Below are positions 36,392-46,901 of a stretch of DNA of 64,000 bases, in pieces. The translations under genes were made by a program, and so were the position numbers. The notes under the pieces were generated by a model. The model saw nothing but the letters and a program-made list of their open reading frames with translations, was not told the origin of the DNA and did not search any database. How positions within the stretch are numbered: the stretch's first letter is position 1; each line of letters opens with the position of its first letter. The stretch is from Cucumis sativus (taxonomy: Eukaryota > Streptophyta > Magnoliopsida > Cucurbitales > Cucurbitaceae): assembly GCF_000004075.3 (NCBI RefSeq), contig NC_026660.2, forward strand, positions 27,841,498-27,905,497, given 5' to 3'.

Positions 36392-38248
36392 GCGAACCAT
36401 GTCTAACAAGGTCCGATTTCTTCTTTCTGATACACCGTTCTGTTGAGGTGTACTAGGTGCAGAGAGTTGTGACTGGATTCCATTTTCTATTAAATAGTCT
36501 CGGAATCGTAAGTCCATATACTCTCCACCTCGATCTGATCGAAGTATTTTTATTGTTTTACCTAATTCGTTTTCTACTTCAGCCTTATATTCTTTGAACT
36601 TTTCAAGACTATTAGACTTATGATGTATTAGGTAAATATGACCATACCTTGAATAATCATCAATGAAGCTAATGAAATATTCATATCCACCTCGAGCTTT
36701 GACATTCATTGGTCCACAAAGGTCCGAATGTACGAGCTCTAAGGGTCCTTTGGCTCTTAGACCTTTTCCAGTAAAAGATCTCTTGGTCATTTTTCCTTCA
36801 AGACAAGATTCACAAGGAGGTAAAGTATTATTTTCTAACTGACTTAGAAGCCCACTTTTAACTAATCTCCCAATCCTATTGAGATTTATGTGACCAAGTC
36901 TTAAGTGCCATAAATAGGCATTAGAAGAAACTTTTTGTCTTTTATTCTGAGTTTCAGCTGTTCTGAATATTTCAGTATTTAAGACAAAATTTGCTCTGGT
37001 TGGTCTTAACTTATATAAGTTGTCTTCAAGTATAGCAGAACAAACTAGAATACCTTTATAGAAAACGAACGCTTCATTAATTTCAAAAGATATTCTATAC
37101 ATTTGTTCCAAAATACAAGAGATAGATATTAAATTTCTTTTCATTTGAGGTACATATAAGACATTCTTAAGTATGACATATCTATCTCTAAAAAACAACT
37201 TTAAATCTCCCACTGCTGAAGCTGAGACCATCTCTCCTGTTCCAACCTTGAGAGTGATCTCGCCTTCTGAAAGCTTTTTCCAAGAACTATTTTCCTGAAA
37301 TGAGAAGCAAATATGGTTAGTGGCTCCTGAATCTAGTATCCAGGTACAATTTTCATATTCCACTAAACATGTTTCTACAACTAGTAAATCATATTTACCT
37401 TGTGTTTCCTTCTCTGCCTTTTTTTCTGCAAGGTATTTTGGGCAGTTTCTTAACCAGTGCCCGTTTTGGCCACAATGGTAACACTTACCTTTTTCTGCAC
37501 CTTTCTTACCCTTGTTCTGTTTGGGAGTCTTTCCCTTTCCCTTCTTTTTTATTTGAGCATTAGGTTTTGAGGGTCCAGCTTTGGTTTTAGAGGACGATCC
37601 TCTTATAAATTTTCTTTTTGTGGTAGCAACATTTGCTTCCACTTGTTTTCCTTTACCCATAGTAAGGTTTTGGAATCGCTGGAGTTCATTCAGAAGGGTT
37701 GTCAAGTTAAATTCTATCTTGTTCAAAGACGCATTCGTTTGGAATGGAATGAAGCTCTTCGGAAGAGACTCTAAGATAAAACTAACTTGATTAACCTCTT
37801 CGATGGGACCACCATTCACTTCAGCGATGTTGAAGTGCATCATCATGTCCAGAACATGTTCTCTAACAGAGGTCCCTTCCTTCATACGCTTAGTGTAAAT
37901 GTATTTGACTGCCTCGTGTCTTAAGGACCATTCTGGTTGCCCAAACATTCCCCTTAATGAATCCATAATCTCTTTAGCCGTGGCTAAGGATTCATGTTTC
38001 TTTGCCAATACATCAGACATGCTGGCAAGAATGTAGACACGGGCTTTTTCATTAGCTTTTATCCATCGATCATATGCATCCCGACTAGTTCGGTTAGCAT
38101 TAGAGGCAGGGTTTTGAGGACATTCCTCAGTTAAGACAAATCTTAAATCGTCAACCACTAGTATTGTGTTAAGATTTGATTTCCAAGCCGCATAATTATC
38201 GCCATTAAGTTTTTCGGAAGCTAAAAGTTGAACTATTGAGCTATTCAT
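36317..38248 (-). CDS. Copia Gag-Pol (gag, zinc knuckle, protease, integrase), truncated
   Basis: An open frame of about 643 codons from ATG 38248 (MNSSIVQLLASEKLNGDNYA). Order of domains: Copia gag (about residues 5-210), CCHC knuckle CYHCGQNGHWLRNC (about 260), aspartic protease motif WILDSGATNHIC (about 305), GAG-pre-integrase LWHLRLGHINLNRIG (about 445), and the integrase core with HSD, FIDDYSRYG and NGVSERRN, which supply the D, D and E residues. It ends abruptly after FWGYALETAAYIL, where duplicated filler DNA brings in a stop. No internal stop or frameshift is present, so the element is young or the frame is recent. It cannot transpose by itself without RT and RNase H. Confidence 0.9.
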   Translation of the reverse strand: MNSSIVQLLASEKLNGDNYAAWKSNLNTILVVDDLRFVLTEECPQNPASNANRTSRDAYDRWIKANEKARVYILASMSDVLAKKHESLATAKEIMDSLRGMFGQPEWSLRHEAVKYIYTKRMKEGTSVREHVLDMMMHFNIAEVNGGPIEEVNQVSFILESLPKSFIPFQTNASLNKIEFNLTTLLNELQRFQNLTMGKGKQVEANVATTKRKFIRGSSSKTKAGPSKPNAQIKKKGKGKTPKQNKGKKGAEKGKCYHCGQNGHWLRNCPKYLAEKKAEKETQGKYDLLVVETCLVEYENCTWILDSGATNHICFSFQENSSWKKLSEGEITLKVGTGEMVSASAVGDLKLFFRDRYVILKNVLYVPQMKRNLISISCILEQMYRISFEINEAFVFYKGILVCSAILEDNLYKLRPTRANFVLNTEIFRTAETQNKRQKVSSNAYLWHLRLGHINLNRIGRLVKSGLLSQLENNTLPPCESCLEGKMTKRSFTGKGLRAKGPLELVHSDLCGPMNVKARGGYEYFISFIDDYSRYGHIYLIHHKSNSLEKFKEYKAEVENELGKTIKILRSDRGGEYMDLRFRDYLIENGIQSQLSAPSTPQQNGVSERRNRTLLDMVRSMMSFSQMSDSFWGYALETAAYIL

Positions 38249-38260
38249 GCTGAAAAACAA

Positions 38261-40260
38261 ACATATTCTTTTTTAGGAAAAAACTATAATCATAAAAAAT
38301 ATCCAATCTAATTTAGCAATTACTAATAATGTACCCTTTCATTATTTGTATTTTGCAACAATATTTCAAAGGTTTAGAACAACCTTCTCCGAAGGGTAGT
38401 TGATTATTCCTCCTTTGAACCAAGACAATCTTGACTAGATGCTATCTCTAGAATAACTGCTTATTCTTTATAGCACTTAGTTATCGCTACTTTAGTCAAG
38501 AATATACTAACAACTTAGTAATTCTTGTAAGTGTTACCCACCATTTTCAGATTTCATAGATTAGAATCATTTATGAAAACTAATCTGAGAAAAACCTATC
38601 CAGATTTGGAGTTCGCGGTGTTCCGAATCCTATAATACAACCCTCCGAAGGGAACGTCGCTCCAGGGCAGACAAGCAGGCATATTATAGAAATCTCACGG
38701 TGCGACCTAATGGAAGAGACCGTGGGATGTGCTGCCACAAATCCCTCACCCACTTACTATGAACTACTTCCCCTATTCACCTTGATTTTGATCCATGCAA
38801 ACACTCTCCGAAGGGAGGCCGCTCCTATGCACGGCACAAAGCCCTGCATGGACCTCACGGTGTGAACTCTTAGGGACACTAGAGCTAAAATACATTATTT
38901 TTCTCTAGTTGAAGTGTTCTAAAGAAAAAAATAGGGTAATCCAAGCTTCAAGATTTATATTTAGGCTAACTTAAACAAATCTTAAGTCTAGATAAAACAT
39001 CCAAGTATAACCATTATACAGGATTTTAACCTATGATGTCTAGGTGAAAAACCATTTTTATTACCTCACACCTCTCACGAATGCTCATAAAACTAGGTTA
39101 ACTAGGCTCAAGAACTGATTACGATCTCCAGGTAGGAGGTGTTCCGTAAACCGTCAACTTAAGAACCTCCAACCTTAGTCATCTTATCTGACTTGTTGAC
39201 AAGATTGAACCAGGTGAGCCTTTTGTAACCAGTTTTACAAGATATCGACCTATTTCTATGAAAAATGGAAGATATGTTTAACCTAAGTGAGCATGCATTT
39301 AATCTTTATTATTGATTTTAAAAGTCTAATTTATTTTATAACACTTAAAAAAACTTTTAGACTTAATCAATCATTTTATCAATATATAAACTTATATAAA
39401 CAATCAATTAATATGGATTTTAATTTATTTAACTTTAATTAAATCATATTTAATTAAATTAAATCAAACAATAATTAATTAATTTGATTAAATCATATTT
39501 AATCAAGAATAACTTAATTAATTAAATATATTAATTAATTTCCATATTAATCAATTAACATGCATACAATACAATATAACCTTTATATCATACATTTTAA
39601 TGCATGAACATGTTAACCTATGGTGGGATTTTAAATCTATATGACATTCAAAATGCACATACAAATTTAAAGTAATTTAATCATACATCACATGCATAAA
39701 TAAAAAAAAACACCCTAAAATGGACTGATTTTTGGCTCCTAAATTAAGCTAAGTACTAAATTATTACATAATTAATTTGGTGTAGTACAGAACCACTCCC
39801 AAAAACTTCGAACCGGCTGAAAAACCAACTGAAACCGCTTGAACCGGCCCAAAAACCAAATTTATTGGCTTGAACCGGCCCACTTAACTAAACAGGCCCT
39901 GGCGCACACGGGTCGGACACAGGCGGGCGCGAGGGCGAAGGCGGGCGCGTGCGGGTCGCGAAGCGGGTCAAGGCGGGTTTTCGGGTCTGTGACCTTCTTT
40001 TCTTCATTTTTTTTCAATTCTCTCACCCGGTTGAACCAGTTACAGCCTAACTTCAACTCTAATGACTTTTTTTATTTTAAAAAAAAATTACAAACACTTT
40101 GCAACAATAAAAATAAGCCATTAACAAGGCTAATTACAATAATTAGAACAAAAACACTTAATCTAGAGCCAAAATCATAATATATCTATTTTAGTTCAAA
40201 CAAAAATTTATCTAATAAATATGAACCCACCACATGCAATTGGGTAAAAATGAAGCATGC
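38261..40260 (-). other. Long untranslated leader of the Copia element
   Basis: About 2 kb between the primer-binding site and gag without a conserved open frame. It has repeated short blocks (CTCCGAAGGGA near 38643 and 38807; TCTCACGGTG/CCTCACGGTG near 38693 and 38865), a very AT-rich part at 39300-39560 and a GC-rich patch at 39890-39990. A packaging or translational role is possible but not shown. Confidence 0.5.
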
Positions 40261-40272
40261 TCTGATACCATA

Positions 40273-40657
40273 TGATAGAACTAAGTCATGCACAGCGGAA
40301 AAAAATCGAATTTCGACCCTAATTGCCACAATTAACATGTAACCATAAACTAATCAAATTAGGGTTTTAAGAAATATTACCTTTGAAGCTTTCAAAAGGT
40401 TTGATATCTTCTTACCAATTCTAACCGAGACCACCACTAGTACTCAACTACTATCCTCTAGACAAAGAACCGAGTTGTGGGACCCAATTTTGTTGTAGAA
40501 AGTAATGGAGATAAAATGGGATTGAAAGTTTTTTTTTCTTTTGTTGAGATGATGAAAATGATAAAAGAGGCAAAAGTCCTTCAACATTTGAAAACACCTC
40601 TATTTATAACTTAATTACATGAAAAAATGCATGCAATTCATTTGCCAAATCTCAACA
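40273..40657 (-). repeat. Copia 5' LTR
   Basis: Bounded by TG at its minus-strand start (40657) and CA at its end (40273), and followed by the tRNA-iMet primer-binding site after two bases. A TATA-box-like TTATAAATAGAGG on the minus strand (about 40598-40610) fits an LTR promoter. No second LTR is in the window. Confidence 0.75.
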
Positions 40658-40710
40658 CCTTTTTTATAACATAGGAATCAATGCACAACGTAGTTTAATG
40701 TTTTTTTTTA

Positions 40711-41948
40711 CAAAACAAAATTAAGTATAAAACTTCTTGAGAAATTTATCGGTGATTGGGCCAATTCGTAATCCTTCTTGATCGATGATTTTGTATGCTC
40801 CAATTGTGAAAACTTTTTGACGATGTAGGGTCCGTCCCATTTATATGTGAATTTATTTCTCATATGTCTCGTCGTGATGATAGGTCTTCTTACTGCAAGC
40901 ACTAACTCACCAAGAAGGACATGGCGGAGCATAAAGGGGAGAGTGACAGCAGCAAAAGTGATCGTCATTGGAAAAGACCTTTGAAGAAAGGGAAGACATC
41001 AGGTGATGAATCTTGTGGAAGGGGCTCGAGTGCTATGGGAATTCCCGATGTCCCACCATTGCTTTGCATCTTTTCCTTCTTTAATACTTTTCTTTTACTG
41101 TTCATCTTCTTCGTGAGCGATTTATCTATTGCTTATTTCTGCAATCACCTTTGGACGATCATCTTGAAGGACTTATAGATATAGATAGTGATGAATCACT
41201 AACTGGTTCTCATATGACTGATACGGCCATTGAGAAAGTTGGTATTTCGAAGACACCAGCTGCAAAACCAGCCGAGATGATTTGTTGAGACAAGATGAAA
41301 GTGGATGGCAAAGACATCGAGAATCCTCCCTTCAGAGGAGGTGCCTGTCCTACAGTGCCTTCAACGAATGTTACATCTATGACTGAACTTAAAGTGAACC
41401 TTAAGCTGCCTATATACCATTTTTATAACATAAGGATCAAGTCATAACGTAGTTCAATGGTTTTTTTTCATGTGACTGAACTTAAAGTGAACCTTAAGTT
41501 GCCTACGTACCCTTTTTATAACATAGGGATCAAGTCATAACGTAGTTCAATGGTTTTTTTTTCATGTGACTGAGACTGAACTTAAAGTGAACCTTAAGTT
41601 GCCTACGTACCCTTTTTATAACATAGGGATCAAGTCATAACGTAGTTCAATAGTTTTTTTTTTTTTTCATGTGACTGAACTTAAAGTGAACTTTAAGCTT
41701 CATACGTACCCTTTTTATCACATATGGATCAAGTCATAACGTAGTTCAATATTTTTTTTCATGTGACTGAACTTAAAGTGAATATTAAGCTGCCTACGTA
41801 CCCTTTTTATAACAAAGGGATCAAGTCATAACGTAGTTCAATGATTTTTTTTCATGTGACTGAACTTAAAGTGAATCTTAAGTTGCCTACGTACCTTTTT
41901 TATAACATAGGAATCAAGTCACAACTAGTAGTTTAATGTTTTTTTTTA
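40711..41948. repeat. Array unit 1
   Basis: The minus-strand pol end is at about 40720-40918, the plus-strand PMD-like part at 40921-41370 and the six-copy subrepeat block at about 41381-41948. It differs from the others by AAGTATAAAAC where they have AAGCATAAAAC, and its last subrepeat carries the extra bases in CACAACTAGTAGTTT. It is next to the Copia LTR on its left. Confidence 0.9.
41381..41948. repeat. Subrepeat block: six ~93-bp units (representative copy)
   Basis: Each subrepeat begins near TGACTGAACTTAAAGTGAA and continues through CTACGTACC, TTTTTATAACATAGGGATCA, CATAACGTAGTTCAATG and an 8-13 base T run. One copy has an extra GACTGA. Subrepeats differ from each other at several sites, but position by position the blocks agree between the five large units, so the six-copy block was amplified as one piece. 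Equivalent blocks lie at about 42619, 43858, 45092 and 46328. Confidence 0.9.
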
Positions 41949-43184
41949 CAAAACAAAATTAAGCATAAAACTTCTTGAGAAATTTATCGGTGATTGGGCC
42001 AATTCGTAATCCTTCTTGATCGATGATTTTGTATGCTCCAATTGTGAAAACTTTTTGACGATGTAGGGTCCGTCCCATTTATATGTGAATTTATTTCTCA
42101 TATGTCTCGTCGTGATGATAGGTCTTCTTACTGCAAGCACTAACTCACCAAGAAGGACATGGCGGAGCATAAAGGGGAGAGTGACAGCAGCAAAAGTGAT
42201 CGTCATTGGAAAAGACCTTTGAAGAAAGGGAAGACATCAGGTGATGAATCTTGTGGAAGGGGCTCGAGTGCTATGGGAATTCCCGATGTCCCACCATTGC
42301 TTTGCATCTTTTCCTTCTTTAATACTTTTCTTTTACTGTTCATCTTCTTCGTGAGCGATTTATCTATTGCTTATTTCTGCAATCACCTTTGGACGATCAT
42401 CTTGAAGGACTTATAGATATAGATAGTGATGAATCACTAACTGGTTCTCATATGACTGATACGGCCATTGAGAAAGTTGGTATTTCGAAGACACCAGCTG
42501 CAAAACCAGCCGAGATGATTTGTTGAGACAAGATGAAAGTGGATGGCAAAGACATCGAGAATCCTCCCTTCAGAGGAGGTGCCTGTCCTACAGTGCCTTC
42601 AACGAATGTTACATCTATGACTGAACTTAAAGTGAACCTTAAGCTGCCTATATACCATTTTTATAACATAAGGATCAAGTCATAACGTAGTTCAATGGTT
42701 TTTTTTCATGTGACTGAACTTAAAGTGAACCTTAAGTTGCCTACGTACCCTTTTTATAACATAGGGATCAAGTCATAACGTAGTTCAATGGTTTTTTTTT
42801 CATGTGACTGAGACTGAACTTAAAGTGAACCTTAAGTTGCCTACGTACCCTTTTTATAACATAGGGATCAAGTCATAACGTAGTTCAATAGTTTTTTTTT
42901 TTTTTCATGTGACTGAACTTAAAGTGAACTTTAAGCTTCATACGTACCCTTTTTATCACATATGGATCAAGTCATAACGTAGTTCAATATTTTTTTTCAT
43001 GTGACTGAACTTAAAGTGAATATTAAGCTGCCTACGTACCCTTTTTATAACAAAGGGATCAAGTCATAACGTAGTTCAATGATTTTTTTTCATGTGACTG
43101 AACTTAAAGTGAATCTTAAGTTGCCTACGTACCTTTTTTATAACATAGGAATCAAGTCACAACGTAGTTTAATGTTTTTTTTTA
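41949..43184. repeat. Array unit 2
   Basis: Same layout: pol end on the minus strand, PMD-like frame from 42159, subrepeats at about 42619-43184. The short plus frame (85 codons) stops in the hydrophobic stretch, as in units 1, 4 and 5. Confidence 0.9.
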
Positions 43185-44422
43185 CAAAACAAAATTAAGC
43201 ATAAAACTTCTTGAGAAATTTATCGGTGATTGGGCCAATTCGTAATCCTTCTTGATCGATGATTTTGTATGCTCCAATTGTGAAAACTTTTTGACGATGT
43301 AGGGTCCGTCCCATTTATATGTGAATTTATTTCTCATATGTCTCGTCGTGATGATAGGTCTTCTTACTGGCAAGCACTAACTCACCAAGAAGGACATGGC
43401 GGAGCATAAAGGGGAGAGTGACAGCAGCAAAAGTGATCGTCATTGGAAAAGACCTTTGAAGAAAGGGAAGACATCAGGTGATGAATCTTGTGGAAGGGGC
43501 TCGAGTGCTATGGGAATTCCCGATGTCCCACCATTGCTTTGCATCTTTTCCTTCTTTAATACTTTTCTTTTACTGTTCATCTTTCTTCGTGAGCGATTTA
43601 TCTATTGCTTATTTCTGCAATCACCTTTGGACGATCATCTTGAAGGACTTATAGATATAGATAGTGATGAATCACTAACTGGTTCTCATATGACTGATAC
43701 GGCCATTGAGAAAGTTGGTATTTCGAAGACACCAGCTGCAAAACCAGCCGAGATGATTTGTTTGAGACAAGATGAAAGTGGATGGCAAAGACATCGAGAA
43801 TCCTCCCTTCAGAGGAGGTGCCTGTCCTACAGTGCCTTCAACGAATGTTACATCTATGACTGAACTTAAAGTGAACCTTAAGCTGCCTATATACCATTTT
43901 TATAACATAAGGATCAAGTCATAACGTAGTTCAATGGTTTTTTTTCATGTGACTGAACTTAAAGTGAACCTTAAGTTGCCTACGTACCCTTTTTATAACA
44001 TAGGGATCAAGTCATAACGTAGTTCAATGGTTTTTTTTTCATGTGACTGAGACTGAACTTAAAGTGAACCTTAAGTTGCCTACGTACCCTTTTTATAACA
44101 TAGGGATCAAGTCATAACGTAGTTCAATAGTTTTTTTTTTTTTCATGTGACTGAACTTAAAGTGAACTTTAAGCTTCATACGTACCCTTTTTATCACATA
44201 TGGATCAAGTCATAACGTAGTTCAATATTTTTTTTCATGTGACTGAACTTAAAGTGAATATTAAGCTGCCTACGTACCCTTTTTATAACAAAGGGATCAA
44301 GTCATAACGTAGTTCAATGATTTTTTTTCATGTGACTGAACTTAAAGTGAATCTTAAGTTGCCTACGTACCTTTTTTATAACATAGGAATCAAGTCACAA
44401 CGTAGTTTAATGTTTTTTTTTA
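43185..44422. repeat. Array unit 3 (longer plus-strand frame)
   Basis: Same layout, but with three single-base insertions relative to the other units: CTGGCAAGC (about 43368), ATCTTTCTTCG (about 43580) and GTTTGAGAC (about 43761). The second and third open the plus-strand frame from 85 to 155 codons (43396-43863); the first shortens the minus-strand frame. Confidence 0.9.
43396..43863 (+). pseudogene. PMD-like C-terminal reading frame in array unit 3, 155 aa
   Basis: Reads MAEHKGESDSSKSDRHWKRP, GRGSSAMGIPDVPPL, then a hydrophobic stretch from a probable unspliced or inserted segment, then SPLDDHLEGLIDIDSDESLT and EKVGISKTPAAKPAE. The start and end parts resemble the C-terminal region of PMD-type proteins common in plant genomes. 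The frame is antisense to the gypsy element that carries it. In the other four units single-base differences break it. Translation is unproven; it is more likely a captured, decaying passenger frame. Confidence 0.5.
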
Positions 44423-45656
44423 CAAAACAAAATTAAGCATAAAACTTCTTGAGAAATTTATCGGTGATTGGGCCAATTCGTAATCCTTCTTGATCGATGA
44501 TTTTGTATGCTCCAATTGTGAAAACTTTTTGACGATGTAGGGTCCGTCCCATTTATATGTGAATTTATTTCTCATATGTCTCGTCGTGATGATAGGTCTT
44601 CTTACTGCAAGCACTAACTCACCAAGAAGGACATGGCGGAGCATAAAGGGGAGAGTGACAGCAGCAAAAGTGATCGTCATTGGAAAAGACCTTTGAAGAA
44701 AGGGAAGACATCAGGTGATGAATCTTGTGGAAGGGGCTCGAGTGCTATGGGAATTCCCGATGTCCCACCATTGCTTTGCATCTTTTCCTTCTTTAATACT
44801 TTTCTTTTACTGTTCATCTTCTTCGTGAGCGATTTATCTATTGCTTATTTCTGCAATCACCTTTGGACGATCATCTTGAAGGACTTATAGATATAGATAG
44901 TGATGAATCACTAACTGGTTCTCATATGACTGATACGGCCATTGAGAAAGTTGGTATTTCGAAGACACCAGCTGCAAAACCAGCCGAGATGATTTGTTGA
45001 GACAAGATGAAAGTGGATGGCAAAGACATCGAGAATCCTCCCTTCAGAGGAGGTGCCTGTCCTACAGTGCCTTCAACGAATGTTACATCTATGACTGAAC
45101 TTAAAGTGAACCTTAAGCTGCCTATATACCATTTTTATAACATAAGGATCAAGTCATAACGTAGTTCAATGGTTTTTTTTCATGTGACTGAACTTAAAGT
45201 GAACCTTAAGTTGCCTACGTACCCTTTTTATAACATAGGGATCAAGTCATAACGTAGTTCAATGGTTTTTTTTTCATGTGACTGAGACTGAACTTAAAGT
45301 GAACCTTAAGTTGCCTACGTACCCTTTTTATAACATAGGGATCAAGTCATAACGTAGTTCAATAGTTTTTTTTTTTTCATGTGACTGAACTTAAAGTGAA
45401 CTTTAAGCTTCATACGTACCCTTTTTATCACATATGGATCAAGTCATAACGTAGTTCAATATTTTTTTTCATGTGACTGAACTTAAAGTGAATATTAAGC
45501 TGCCTACGTACCCTTTTTATAACAAAGGGATCAAGTCATAACGTAGTTCAATGATTTTTTTTCATGTGACTGAACTTAAAGTGAATCTTAAGTTGCCTAC
45601 GTACCTTTTTTATAACATAGGAATCAAGTCACAACGTAGTTTAATGTTTTTTTTTA
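44423..45656. repeat. Array unit 4
   Basis: Same layout; PMD-like frame from 44633, subrepeats at about 45092-45656. Differences from units 2 and 5 are confined mainly to the lengths of T runs in the subrepeats. Confidence 0.9.
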
Positions 45657-46891
45657 CAAAACAAAATTAAGCATAAAACTTCTTGAGAAATTTATCGGTG
45701 ATTGGGCCAATTCGTAATCCTTCTTGATCGATGATTTTGTATGCTCCAATTGTGAAAACTTTTTGACGATGTAGGGTCCGTCCCATTTATATGTGAATTT
45801 ATTTCTCATATGTCTCGTCGTGATGATAGGTCTTCTTACTGCAAGCACTAACTCACCAAGAAGGACATGGCGGAGCATAAAGGGGAGAGTGACAGCAGCA
45901 AAAGTGATCGTCATTGGAAAAGACCTTTGAAGAAAGGGAAGACATCAGGTGATGAATCTTGTGGAAGGGGCTCGAGTGCTATGGGAATTCCCGATGTCCC
46001 ACCATTGCTTTGCATCTTTTCCTTCTTTAATACTTTTCTTTTACTGTTCATCTTCTTCGTGAGCGATTTATCTATTGCTTATTTCTGCAATCACCTTTGG
46101 ACGATCATCTTGAAGGACTTATAGATATAGATAGTGATGAATCACTAACTGGTTCTCATATGACTGATACGGCCATTGAGAAAGTTGGTATTTCGAAGAC
46201 ACCAGCTGCAAAACCAGCCGAGATGATTTGTTGAGACAAGATGAAAGTGGATGGCAAAGACATCGAGAATCCTCCCTTCAGAGGAGGTGCCTGTCCTACA
46301 GTGCCTTCAACGAATGTTACATCTATGACTGAACTTAAAGTGAACCTTAAGCTGCCTATATACCATTTTTATAACATAAGGATCAAGTCATAACGTAGTT
46401 CAATGGTTTTTTTTTCATGTGACTGAACTTAAAGTGAACCTTAAGTTGCCTACGTACCCTTTTTATAACATAGGGATCAAGTCATAACGTAGTTCAATGG
46501 TTTTTTTTCATGTGACTGAGACTGAACTTAAAGTGAACCTTAAGTTGCCTACGTACCCTTTTTATAACATAGGGATCAAGTCATAACGTAGTTCAATAGT
46601 TTTTTTTTTTTTCATGTGACTGAACTTAAAGTGAACTTTAAGCTTCATACGTACCCTTTTTATCACATATGGATCAAGTCATAACGTAGTTCAATTTTTT
46701 TTTTCATGTGACTGAACTTAAAGTGAATATTAAGCTGCCTACGTACCCTTTTTATAACAAAGGGATCAAGTCATAACGTAGTTCAATGATTTTTTTTCAT
46801 GTGACTGAACTTAAAGTGAATCTTAAGTTGCCTACGTACCTTTTTTATAACATAGGAATCAAGTCACAACGTAGTTTAATGTTTTTTTTTA
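45657..46891. repeat. Array unit 5
   Basis: Same layout; PMD-like frame from 45867, subrepeats at about 46328-46891. Its subrepeat block runs directly into the element body on the right. Confidence 0.9.
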
Positions 46892-46901
46892 CAAAACAAA
46901 A

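Larger units (their letters stand above)
36304..40657 (-). mobile_element. Truncated Ty1/Copia LTR retrotransposon
   Basis: In minus orientation: 5' LTR at 40657-40273 (about 385 bases, starting TGTTGAG and ending ATCA), primer-binding site TGGTATCAGAGC at about 40271-40260, an unusually long leader of about 2 kb, then gag-protease-integrase to 36317. RT, RNase H, polypurine tract and 3' LTR are missing. The right end (40657/40658) lies directly against the last bases of a subrepeat of the tandem array, so the element inserted into the array. A later deletion probably removed its 3' half. Target-site duplications cannot be tested because one end is lost. Confidence 0.85.
40658..46891. repeat. 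Tandem array of five ~1236-bp units (Tat-retrotransposon 3' region)
   Basis: Taking CAAAACAAAATTAAG as landmark, unit starts are 40711, 41949, 43185, 44423, 45657 and 46892 (spacing 1238, 1236, 1238, 1234, 1235). Each unit holds three parts: about 200 bases of gypsy pol C-terminus on the minus strand, about 450 bases of a PMD-like frame on the plus strand, and about 565 bases made of six imperfect ~93-bp subrepeats. The sixth landmark continues into the gag/pol body of a gypsy element ending in an LTR at 47812-48412. The array is therefore that element's 3' region repeated head to tail. Units are nearly identical, differing by a few single-base changes and homopolymer lengths. Confidence 0.93.

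Noticed and set aside
40708-45914. The five 86-codon minus-strand frames as genes
   Set aside because: Each begins in antisense PMD sequence and ends out of frame in the gypsy pol terminus; they are repeat-derived composites.
41381-46891. CRISPR-like array
   Set aside because: The repeats are contiguous ~93-bp tandem units without unique spacers, in a plant genome.
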